A DNA stretch of 64,000 nucleotides from positions 12,214,508 to 12,278,507 of the forward strand of contig NC_059408.1 of the NCBI RefSeq assembly GCF_905220565.1, written 5' to 3'. Made by a program: the position numbers and the translations under genes. Shown here one piece after another: positions 44,101-57,400 of the stretch (the first letter of the stretch is position 1; each line of letters starts with the position of its first letter). The stretch comes from Melitaea cinxia (taxonomy: Eukaryota > Arthropoda > Insecta > Lepidoptera > Nymphalidae). Below the pieces are notes generated by a model. That model did no database searches. It was not told where the DNA came from and saw only the letters and a program-made list of their open reading frames with translations.

Positions 44101-47100
44101 GAAACGAAGGTGAGAGATAAATTCACCGTTGACGTTGATGCCTCGTTCTCCCCAATCCAAGGTCTTAAAGACATCTTTCAGCACAGTGGTAAACAGTTTC
44201 GGTGATATTACATCTCCCTGTCCTACCCCACGCCGGAGGGAAATAGGTCTCGTTCTCTGGACATGAACGGTCATCGTCGCCTCGTCGTACATACATTTCA
44301 GTACCTCGATATACCCACAGTACGAGGGGGTAATTACGAACGGTGTGTGGGATAGTCACGGACATAATCGAATCATCACATAAATCACATATGTATAAAT
44401 CCTTTTGATGTATTTTCACCACTCGTATACTTTTCATGGGCCATTAAATTGCATTTGTAGCATTTTATTCAATTTTCATGTGGAAGATCTTCATATTTTT
44501 CATCACATTGTAAGCAAAAATACTCATTTTCTTTCGCATCTCCTTCTTTGGCCTTCTTTTCTTGCGCGGTACGTCCTTTCCTTGAACCTTTATCTTAATA
44601 TTACGTACTAGCTGACCCGGCGAACTTCGTATCGCCTAACACAAACTTTATCGTATGGTATTAAAGTTCAAATTGACTTTTAAAGTATTATCACAAATCT
44701 TTTGTATGGGAGTTTATAAAAGTGTTGTGACCCGGCGAACTTCGTATCGCCTACAAGTGACTTTTAAGTATTATCACAAATCTTTTGTATGGGAGTATAG
44801 AAAAGTGTTGTTTTTAGACTTTTTCAGGAAATTTAATTTTTTTTTTTTTAGAATTTTTCTCTCCGTAAGAACCATCCTCGTACTTCAAGGAACATTTTAA
44901 AAAAAGAATTAGCGAAATCGGTCCAACCGTTCTCGAGTTTTGCGCTTAGCAATACATTTTGCGATTCATTTTTATATATAAGAATTATCTGCAAATGCTT
45001 GACGATTCTTCACACTTTTTAACTGACTTCCAAAAAAGGAGGAGGTTCTCAATTCGACTGTATATTTTTTTTATGTATGTTACATCAGAACTTTTGACCG
45101 TGTGGACCGATTTCGACAATTTTTTTTTATCGAAAGGTGGTATGTGTCAATTTGTCCCATTTAAATTTATTTGAGATCTAACAACTACTTTTCGAGTTAT
45201 ATCTAATAATGCGTTTTTACTTGACTATTTTTTCGTCGATCTTCGTTATATTACTCGTCGATGTAATTGAAGTCGGTTTTTTTTCGTCTGCGAGCAAACA
45301 CAATTATGTTGGATCCATTAGTGGAACTAGCTGCCTTTTCACTTCCTTTCGTGTGCTCCTTATTTTTCTTTCTTTCTTCTTTTTCTTCTAAAATATAGTT
45401 ATTATAGCTGAATGTTTTCTCCTGAAAGCTTATGTATTTATTGATTGTGACACTGGGTAGGTAGGTACCTGAAGGTACAGGACCGTAACCAAAGAAACAT
45501 ACAAACAAACTACCATAAATGTGTTTTATCTAAATTCATCAGTATTATCATCGGCGCAAACGCAATCAACTGCTGAATATAAATTATAAAATAAAGGCAA
45601 TACTTATATTTTTTAGGTTAGAATAGCGTGATATACGCGACAAGTCCTTAACTGAGGTAGGGCACAGCAGGAATTTCCTGCTCAAAATATGGAGCAGCCC
45701 GACTGGGGTAGTACCTCGACCTTACAGAAGTCCACAGCTAAATAATACTGTTTTCAAGCAGTATTGTGTTCCTGTTGGTGAGTAAGGTGACCAGAGCTCC
45801 TGGGGGGGATTGGGTAATAGGGTCGGCAACGCGCTTGCGATGCTTCTGGTGTTGCAGACGTCTATAAGCTACGGTAATCTCTTACCATCAGGTGAGCCGT
45901 ACGCTTATTTGCCGAACTAGTGATATAAAAACATTCTTGAATTAGACGTTAATTCATTAAAAAAGATAGGGAATTATTATATCACATCTCAAATACTATA
46001 TATCTATTCAATTTTGCTCGAAAATTTATGAAATTCTTGAAAAAAAAAAACGCTAATATACACACTGTGCGTTAACATCTCTTGTGCGTACACCGAGAGC
46101 GTTGTTGCTTCACCACTCTTTGTTCAGCACTACGTTCGGCATCGACTCACGATTGCATCACTCGAAATATCTTTTACCCTTTTATCAGACGCTCTGCGTT
46201 ACGCCACCTATAAACGTAATGTCAAACGCAAGCATATCATTGTATAAAAAAAAAAACCCTTTTCTAACACAGCCAACAAATCATTGGATTTCCCCACTCT
46301 TCCCTAATTCAAGTTTTTTTTTTTACATTTTCACGTTTTTTATTCAGATTTACATCATATGCATTACATACATTTTTATAGAAACTACCTTGTTTGTATT
46401 ATTGTTTTTTCTTTACTCCTGTTTGTAGAAAGATATTTCTTTCTATGAAAAGCTATTGTTATCAAAGATTATAGCTGATAGCTAACTGAGATTTCAAAAT
46501 ATCTAATGTAAATAAGACCATCTAAGTATCTAAATTACCAAATTTACGTATTAAGGACTAATGTGTATTGTTCTGGATATTGTTGATTGATTTATTGATT
46601 CAGTCCGTAACATACCATTACGGAGTATAGGCTACTACTTTGTTAGTAATGCATTCCACAAAGAAATTAAATATTAATGGTGATAAAGGGGAACTCTAAC
46701 ACCTTGTTACCTTTTTTTCTTCGACATTATGGTACAACATTTTTTTATGAGTTTAATGTCTATTATTCAAAACTATGTCTGGTAGGCATACAAAAATTTT
46801 CTATTTAAAGGCTATCACTACAAATTTAGTTTATACTTAAGATATCTTGTACTGAAACTATATAATTGTCTAGATCTCGTCAAGTAAGAGTATTCTTTGC
46901 TGAAGAGAATGAGTCAACAACTAGAAGTATGAAAATTCGTCGTAATCGTGGACCAAGGAAAAATTATATGGAAGATAGTGAGGACAAACCAATACAGCAA
47001 AGTAATTTTTTCGATTGTATAGTAGTTTCTATGTGCACTGTCATACATGGATTACATTTAAGTCATTCATCATAACATTTTCAATTATCACACTCCAGCC

Positions 47101-48420
47101 TATCTTACTGCTGGACATAGGCCTTCCCTTAAGCTCGCGTTTAAACTTACTGCAACTCCCATCCATGAGTATCAAAATAAAAAAAAACAAAAAAAAAAAA
47201 TTAGAATTTATTTCAATAAACAATTTTTCAATGACATAATGAATGATACCAGTATTATAAAACAATTTTTTTCCTTTCATGTATGACATGTTAATTATAA
47301 AATTATAAGAAATATCCAAATTTACCGCTAGGTTTGTTTATTTTTTTTTAAAATCACGAATTTGAAAATTACTTAAATTTATTATATTTCAGATGTCAGA
47401 AGAAGTTGTAGAAAGCGCAAACTCTTGCATCACAATTTCAATGAAAGTTGGATTACAAATGAGTTAAAAGTAAAAGGCTATCCAGACTTGTATGGGTTTC
47501 CTGGAACAAGTTCTTCAGATGAGTTCTCTTCAGGAGATGAAGCTAAAGAAACTAAGAAATCGGTACTGTTTTTTATTTTATTTTAGTTTTTTCTAACTTT
47601 GTTATATATTTTAAAGTTATACATTTAATTGAGGTAGTTAATAAGATTACCATTTTATTATTTTCTAGATTTCTGCAGTGGTTTTACTTATCTTGTGATT
47701 TGTGTTTATTGTCCCACTACTATGACATTTATCACCAAGATATGTACTTGCAGTGTTGTGTACTTTGGGATATATGTAATATATTTCGTTCATTTTTGTA
47801 TATTTTTAATATTAAAATAATGGTTAAAATAGTTTCTGCATTTTTGAGAAGTAAAATTGCAGTTTTCATAGTATGTTTTTTAGTGTAGATCTGCTGTAGT
47901 ATATAAAAATAAATATTAATATAAATATTAATATGAATATTACGTTTTATACGCAGACTCGCAGTCTCCCTCCGACGAATACAGACGAAGACACACAGCT
48001 GGCGCGCCAGAGAAGAACTTCAGCGAGGTTTAGAAATATAAAGGTAAATACAACCACATATTACATACATAGTTACATTACGCTTCAGCTTGTAATATCC
48101 CACTACTGGGCATAAGCCTCTTTCCCCATGTAGGAGAAGGATCAGAGCTTAATCCACCACGCCGCTCCAATGCGGGTTGGCGGATATTTTCCTTACTATG
48201 AGTAACGATCGCTATCAGGTGTACATGATAACAACCGGAACCGACGGCTTAACGTGCTCTCCGAGGCACGTTGGGGAGACCCACAAAGACTGCACAAACA
48301 CCCAGACCATGGCAACACCTGTATGGCCAATACAAATGTTTGTCATGTGCGGGGATCTAACCCGCAACCGCCAGCGCAATTGGCACAATCCATGGCAGTG
48401 ACCGTTGCGCCAATGCGGCG

Positions 48421-48452
<32 letters not shown>

Positions 48453-51400
48453 AATATATACATATAAATACATACATATAAATACATACATATAAATACA
48501 TACATATAAATACATACATATAAATACATACAATACTACAGAATTATATCTTGAAAAACTATCCGGCATTTAAAAATATAGCCCAATTTAATAACTTTTT
48601 ACATGATAATAGTATATACAGTTTAAGTATGTAACTAATGTGAAAAATGCTTTTGTTAGAGCTCTCAATGAATTTTTAGCTTGGGCTTATGGCAGTCTTT
48701 GATAACAACTTTCACTGCAGTTGACGTAATAATGTTTATTTCTTAAAACGATCACAAAACGTAACTTTCTATAATTTATTATTAATTCAAAAATCCATTT
48801 TTGGTAAACTATTCGAATAAGTATAATATTTTGATTTTAACTTATGTTACTGAATTATTTTCAGTAAAACCCATTTTTTCTAAATAAACAGGATGCTTCA
48901 GAATCTGATTCGGAGGATGAGAACAATCAGACTGTAATTGAAAAGAAACAGACTGAAGATAAAATAGAAAATGAGAAAATAGACAACAAGGAGATTGAGC
49001 CCAAGAAAGAGCCAGAAGAAAAGAGCCAAGAACCAGACAGTGAAAGGTCTATAATACTTGATGTGATAAGTTCTCCGACACCCAACTGCGTTCCTTCAAA
49101 TGGAAATCCGTGTGAAAAAAATTCCTAACCCATTTTTAAAGTTGACTTTGTTTAAATAAATGAACTACTATGATAAACTGCTTCGGCATGATACCTTTCG
49201 TGAGTGTTTTAGCACGGCTATAATTTACTATGAAATACATTTTACGAGAAAAAGAATTAGTTTCCACTAGCGACCCGCCCCGGCTTCGCACGGTTGCAAA
49301 ATCTACCAGTATTCCTCTACTATATTATGCATGTATTATACATATAAACCTTCCTCTTCAATCACTCTATCTATTAAAAAGAACCGCATTAAAATCCGTT
49401 CGGTAGTTTTAAAGATTTAAGCATAAATAGGGACAGAGAAAGCGACTTTGTTTTATACAATGTAGTGATATGCGGTTCGTTAGTTGTATGAGGCAGTTAG
49501 TATTAATATTTCACTTTATCAACGTTTTTTAGTACTAAAAATTAATATTATTGGACGTTAATCAGAAGTACCTTGCGAGAATAGTTCTTTTATTAAGACC
49601 AAAGTCAAATTTAAAAAAAGGGCTAAGTGTTTTTTCAATTGGAATGTCATCTATAACACATACAGAACCACCATTTAAGGGAATGCAGTTAGGAGTCAAA
49701 CACCTATATAATAATATTTATATTGCACGTCACAGTGAGAAAGTTATATACAACACTATTACATAAAGATAATTATAAAAACCTAGCCACACAATAAGGT
49801 AGTCTCATTACATCTTTTCCCGACAACCTTACGGGATTTGGAAGCAAAGTCAATAGAAGTATAATATAATATAGAATTTTATAATAATATAATAAATAAA
49901 TATATAGAATAATATATAGAATAAAGACTTTAAATATAAATAACATTCTCATACATAAATAAATAAAAAAAAAACAAGTGTGCTCTAGACTACACGACTG
50001 AAGTGAAATTTACGAAATGTAACTCTCTCTTTCTATCTTCTCTAACTTATATCTCCTTCTTAAGTACTGTTCGTCTCGCGCGGTCACAGTTTTCGTAACG
50101 CTCTCGTCCCGCATTCACAAGCTTACTCTCCAAATCAAGCGTGTGTAAAGAAGTTTTACTTCAAAAATAAATAAATGAAGAATGACGTAGTATATACTCA
50201 CATAGTTAAAACATAATTATGAGAACGAAATAGATTATAAAATTCTTAATTTTTTTTCATAATTAGTAATCAAGGTCCGGCACGATCAACAAGAGGAAGA
50301 GGTCGGCGGAGTCAGAAAAAAGTCGACCAAGAATCTGGTAAGTAAACCTTTTTTGTGGGTCAGTTCTAAAAGTCATTGTCAATAGAAGACTGTTTATGAA
50401 ATCTATCAGTTTTTAGCATTTTGATGACAATTGATAAAATATCCAGTTTTTCGAAATTTTTGTTATTTTTATATTTATCATGATTATTTGATATTTAATT
50501 GAAAAATTATTTAATGTCGTGTCGTGTATGAATAGTCCAGATATGAAAATTTTGTTTGTCGCTGTTTAGTCTAAATGAATGATTTAATTTTTAAGGTAAA
50601 CATTATTTTTGTGTTCTTACGCATTCACAGCTAATTAAATAAAACCTTTTTTAATTTTTACAATTTTTAACCGACTTAAAAAAAGCTTTCATAACCTCAT
50701 AACTCTTTACTGGGTCTACCGAAGTTGATATTATTTCGACTGAGTTGTATTCGAGGATTTACATTGGATTCTATAAGCTGTTTTGGGAGGGCCGACGGAG
50801 GACTCGACAACGACGACGAGCATGCTGAGTTTCGAAATGGCTACAGCATCGTAGACCACACCTATACCGTATGGCAGATTATACAAAATACTGTAGAGTA
50901 TAATAAGCCGCAGTATATGGTATTTGTGGTCCACGAGAAAGCCTTTGGCTCTGTCGAGATCTAGGCTGTCTTGGATTCTCTGTAGAGATGTATCGACTAG
51001 GGATATATCAATGTACCGAGGTGTACGACGCATATCCAAGACCAGCGAACGAGACCCATTTTCCTTGGGCGCGGGGTAAGACATGGGGATGTAATATCAC
51101 CGATACTGTTTACCAATACACTGAAGGATGTCTTTTAAACCTCAGATTGGAGGGGACGAGGCAACAGCTTAAACGACGAATACATCTGTCACGTTCGTTT
51201 CGCGGACGATATCGTTATCGTTGCGGAGTCGTTGGCCAAGCTAGGTCAAATGCTGGGTGGCCAAAAGGAGTCCTCAATAAAGAAAAGACCAGTAGGTTTA
51301 GGTATGATTTTAGACGAAACGAAACGAAACGAAAGTTATGTTTAACAAATAAGTCATACTGAGAACGGTATCGGTCGTTGTTACCCTTCCCGAAATTGTT

Positions 51401-54400
51401 TAGCATTATGTCCAGCGAGGCCACACTATCAAACTAAACTACCCACCATTAAACTAGACCGAAACAACATCGAAATGAAAGCCTATCGGAGGATACGGTT
51501 GGGCTGAGCAATTTTTGACAGGCTTCGTCGAGGCTTCACTTCGAAAATTCCGCAATGTTTGAAAACAAAAGTCTTCAGCAATGCGTTCCGCCTCTTTGAA
51601 GTGCCGTGACGTGGACACTGTCGAAGGGACCAGTCTAGAAGCTTAAAAGTAGCTTAACGTGCAATAGAACGGGCTATGCTTGAGGGTCTTTCTCAAAGAT
51701 AGGGTCAGAAATGAGACTATCCGCGAGAGAACGAAAGTAACCGATATAGCCCATAGAATTAGCAAGTTGGATTGGCAGTGTGCTGGACATCTTGTATCGC
51801 AGGACCGATGGCTACTGGAGCAGAGTTGTCCTAGAGTGAAGACCGCGTGTTGGTAAACGTAGTGTGGGACGACCTCCAGTCCGCTGGACTGACGATCTAC
51901 GTAAGATTTTCGGTAGAGGCTGGATAAGGATTGCGGGAAGCTGGGATGTTTTGTTATCGTATATTGTTGTTATTTATCTATTACAATTTTATTTTTGTAA
52001 CTTTGTAATAATGGTTAAAATTGTGTATATTTGTTAATTTGTAGGTATTTACTATATTAACTTCTCCTTTGATGCTTGTTTACATAAAGTTTAAAAACAC
52101 TTTATTCTCCGTAGAATTCAGAACGAAATTGCCGGTAAGTCACGGGATTTTTGTTTTGAGTAGTAAAATTCACGATTCGCGAAAAAAAAATATCGCGATT
52201 TTTATTTTGAAACTCCCGATATTTCGGCATCGTTGCAGGCGGCATCGTCGAGGGTCTGCAGTTATAAAGTAAAAATCGTTATAAGTCTCGTGAAATAAAA
52301 AATGTTCATAGTGATCTTGAAATTAAAAATTTAAGCGTAACAAACTTAACAAAAAAAATATAATGATTGTCAGCGTCGTCGTCGTCGTCGTCGGAGTCGG
52401 GCAGCTCGCTGCGTCCGCGGCGCTCGTGCCGCACGCGCGCGCCGCCCGCCTTCGTGCAGCTGCCGCCCGACGCGCGCCCGCGAGGTAACTACTGACTACT
52501 GACTACTGACTACTGACTACTAACTACTACTGCCGTCGGAGTCGGGCAGCTCGCTGCGTCCGCGGCGCTCGTGCCGCACGCGCGCGCCGCCCGCCTTCGT
52601 GCAGCTGCCGCCCGACGCGCGCCCGCGAGGTAACTACTGACTACTGACTACTGACTACTGACTACTAACTACTACTGCCGTCGGAGTCGGGCAGCTCGCT
52701 GCGTCCGCGGCGCTCGTGCCGCACGCGCGCGCCGCCCGCCTTCGTGCAGCTGCCGCCCAACGCGCGCCCGCGAGGTAACTACTGACTACTGACTACTGAC
52801 TACTGACTACTGACTACTGACTACTGACTACTGACTACTGACTACTGACTACTAACTACTAACTACTACTGCCGTCGGAGTCGGGCAGCTCGCTGCGTCC
52901 GCGGCGCTCGTGCTGCACGCGCGAGCCGCCCGCCTTCGTGCAGCTGCCGCCCGACGCGCGCCCGCGAGGTAACTACTGACTACTGACTACTGACTACTGA
53001 CTACTGACTACTGACTACTGACTACTAACTACTAACTACTACTGCCGTCGGAGTCGGGCAGCTCGCTGCGTCCGCGGCGCTCGTGCTGCACGCGCGAGCC
53101 GCCCGCCTTCGTGCAGCTGCCGCCCGACGCGCGCCCGCGAGGTAACTACTGACTACTGACTACTGACTACTGACTACTGACTACTGACTACTAACTACTA
53201 ACTACTACTGCCGTCGGAGTCGGGCAGCTCGCTGCGTCCGCGGCGCTCGTGCTGCACGCGCGAGCCGCCCGCCTTCGTGCAGCTGCCGCCCGACGCGCGC
53301 CCGCGAGGTAACTACTGACTACTGACTACTACTACTGCCGTCGGAGTCGGGCAGCTCGCTGCGTCCGCGGCGCTCTTGCCGCACGCGCGCGCCGTCCGCC
53401 TTTGACGGCGAGAATGGTTCCCATGTGCGGAAATTAAACCTACAACAGCCGCAATTCAGCGCTATGACCGTTGCGCAAACGCGTCGTCAACAATATTTCT
53501 AACGTATAGAACTGACAAAATTACCGTCTCAGACTAAACTTGTGGTAATTGTCAATGATTTACATATCAAATATTTGTTTCAGGCAAAACATTCACGTTA
53601 AGAAAAAAACCTTATAGTTTGAGGGAGAGGAAACCAAAGTTACTACGTAGGAAAACAATAAGATGTAAGCAATTTAAGTCTATTAATGGTTTATATTTAC
53701 ATATAGTTCCTTTTTTAATAACATCTCTCTTAATATTTCAGCTCAATCGCCTTCAAGTAGCAGCACGAGTAGTACATCTAGTTCAGATACAGAGGAAGAT
53801 CTTAATGTGTCTATGAAGAACAAGACTAAAGGGAGGTAAGGAAATTGTAAACTGATTGTATATTATTTACATATGGAGTAGTATAAGGAAGAGATAAGAA
53901 CGTGTATAAAAGACTTTAGTAAAATTAAAAATATCGATCCATAATGTAATTTTTTTAGAACTTTAAATTGTAATTCTACTTTCTTGTATCAGACAATAAT
54001 TTATTTATTTATTTCTAAACGATTTTCCATAGATATAAACATAGAGACAATAAGTGCAAGTAATTGAAGGTTTTTTTTTTGTATTTATCATGAAAATTCT
54101 ACTAAGCTTCTATTTTTATTTTAGAATGAGTGGTGTTTAAATAGTGTTGGATATATAGTTAACCATCTTAAGTAACCCATCATATTTACCTACAGGGGGT
54201 TGGTAAGATAAATTAAACAATGATGAATTAACCTGTAAAGACAGGTTTGATTGCTACTGTTGAATAGCTTTTTAGTAAATTGAAAAAAACTTGTTAATAC
54301 TTTCAGACAAAAATCCAAATCAATGGATGATAAGAAAACTGACAGAGCTTTAAGAGACATACAACCAATAGAAGTAGATGGCAGTGTCAGATTTTCATCA

Positions 54401-57400
54401 GTAAGTTTGTGGACATGATTTTAATATATTTTGCAATGATAACTAAAGTTTTAGATTGTCAGAGTATTGGCAATGTGTGACTATTCTTTAGCGATAATGA
54501 TATTCGTAATCAGATGTAATAACCCGGTACATAAAGTCAGCAATTCATATGATAGTAATATACTTATGCGGCTTACTGTCAGTCATATCTATAAACTATT
54601 ATATTATTATATAATATAGAATCTCACGCAGATTTATTATATATTAAATACAAACATAGTAAATAAAATTTATAAATAAATAAAATTGCGGGAGAATAGA
54701 GAAGAAAATAGAAAAAGATGTCGCTACATTGTGAAAAACAATTAGTTTATTTAATTATTTGTATTAAAGCACTACGAAGAGGAACAGACTAAATAATTTT
54801 ACTGTATCTTTTAGGTTGGAGGTTTAGAAGAACACGTAAAATGTCTCCGTGAAATGGTAATATTCCCACTGATGTATCCAGAACTATTTGAAAAGTTCAA
54901 AACTCGGCCAGCCAAAGGGGTTCTTTTTCATGGACCACCCGGTACAGGGAAGACGTTACTAGCCAGAGCGTTAGCTAATGAATGTCAGTTAATTAGTGGA
55001 AGGAAAGTGGCTTTCTTCATGAGGAAAGGTGCAGACTGCTTGAAGAAATGGGTGGGAGAGAGCGAGCGGCATTTGAAGTTGCTGTTTCAACAGGTAACTA
55101 TTATAATATTTGTTAATTGATGTTACTGGATTTTGTTAATAATACTATAATATGGATTATTTAGAGACGATTTTATTGTGTCCACTATACAATAAGTAAG
55201 GAGTAATAAATAAATATCTCTTTGTCTATCAAATGTGTCTCACAACATTAAAGACAAATTATCACCAAGACTTTATGAATGTGTGGTTCAAGGTTAATAT
55301 GATAAATAAGTCTTTATGTGTGTTTATCAGGCAAATAAGATGAAGCCTTCCATCATTTTCTTCGACGAGATAGACGCACTGGCACCCGTGAGGAGCGTGC
55401 GGCAGGAGCAGGTGCACACCAGCGTCGTGGGCACGTTGTTGGCAGAGATGGACGGCGTGTGCGAGAGGTGAAACGGGTCACTGTATCTATTCTTGTGCGA
55501 GAGGTGATACGTTAACTGTATCTATACTTGTGCGAGAGGTGAAACGGGTCACTGTATCTATACTTGTGCGAGAGTTGATACGTTAACCGTATCTATACTT
55601 GTGCGAGAGGTGATACGTTAATCGTATCTATACTTGTGCGAGAGTTGATACGTTAACTGTATCTATACTTGTGCGAGAGGTGATACGTTAACCGTATCTA
55701 TACTTGTGCGAGAGTTGATACGTTAACTGTATCTATACTTGTGCGAGAGGTGATACGTTAACTGTATCTATACTTGTGCGAGAGGTGATACGTTAACTGT
55801 ATCTATACTTGTGCGAGAGGTGATACGTTAACCGTATCTATACTTGTACGAGAGGTGATACGTAACTATATCTATACGTGTGCGAGACGTGACACGGCTA
55901 CTGCATCTACGTGTGCGAGAACCATATTTAATAGTTTTTACAAAGTAAAGTAAAAACTATTGTGGCAGCTTAAACAAACAACGAAATAGATTTTTAATGT
56001 TTTTAACCGACTTCCAAAAGAAGAGGAGGTTCTCAATTCGACTGTATTTTTTTTTTATGTATGTTACATTAGAACTTTTGACCGGGTGGACCGATTTCGA
56101 CAATTTTTTTTTTTTAATCTAAAGGTGGTGTGTGTCAATTGGTCCCATTTAAATTTATTTGAGATCTAACAACTACTTTTCGAGTTATATTTAATAATGC
56201 GTTTTTACTTGACGCTTTTTTTGTCGACTTACGTTGTATTATACCGCATAACTTTCTACTGGATGTACCAATTTTGATAATTCCTTTTTTGTTGGAAAGG
56301 GGATATCTCTACCGTTGGTAGGGGTAGTTGGTAGGGGTTTGGTACCGTGATAAGGAAACCAGGATCTGATAATGGGATCCCAGAGAAATCGAGGGAAACT
56401 CTCGAAAATCCGTAATAACTTTTTACTGGGTGTACCGATTTTGATAATTTTTAATTTAATCGAAAGCTAATGTTTATCATGTGGTCATATATAAATTTTA
56501 TCTAGATCTGATAACTACTTTTTGAGTAATCTTTGATAACGCGTAGTTACTTGACTATTTTTTCGTCGATCTACGTTGTATTACTCTTCGATGTAATTGA
56601 AGTCGGTTTTTTTTTCGTTTGCGAGCAAACACAATTATATCTCAAAAATATGCACGATCTTTTTTTCATGTGCAGACCCCCCGAGAAGATTTGTTTTTAA
56701 AACCCAATCTGTGATTCCCAGGGGCGAAGTGGTAGTGATAGGGGCAACAAACCGCCTGGACGCCGTGGACCCGGCGCTGCGGCGCGCGGGCCGCTTCGAC
56801 CGCGAGCTGCACTTCCCGCCGCCGCACGCCGCCGCGCGCCGCGACATCCTGGACATCTACACGCGGGACTGGCAGCCGCGGCCCTGCGGCGACACGCTGG
56901 ACCACTTAGCGGACATCACTGGCGGATACGGAGGTTACTTGACCGTTTTGTTACTTATCACCTCACCCGAGAGTCGTTGACCTTTTAACTGTCTTCTGTG
57001 TTCACTGCTGAAGTTTAAATAACAATATTATATTCAAAAAATTTTCATTTTCATACAAATTTCTTAATTTACGCTACTATGGTAGAATCTTCTTCTAGTT
57101 CTTATTACATATCTTTAAAAAAAGTTGAATGAAATCGCAAGTCGTTCTCAAGTAACGTTCAAGTGACTAAGAGAAAGGGGGAATTTTTATTTTCATATAT
57201 TATTTATTACTACACAAATTCTGTTGTAACATATTTCTTTAAAATATATTTATAATGTAATTGAAGATGTCTCGCTTTGTGACAAAGTACGTCAGTAACC
57301 GATACTTTATGTTTATACATATGAATACATACAAACACGTCATATAGAGTGCCATGTGAAGAAGGTGGAGTAAGGATGAGATAAAGTTGACATAATTCTG

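Noticed and set aside
52536..53404. Copies 2-7 as mutually exclusive alternative exons
   Set aside because: No in-frame acceptor exists before these copies. The AG dinucleotides inside GTCGGAG and GGGCAG give the wrong phase, and read-through meets stops.
55459..55920. CRISPR-like appearance of regularly spaced 35-bp units
   Set aside because: The units are directly contiguous with no unique spacers, the context is a eukaryotic intron, and the unit derives from the exon 14 junction.
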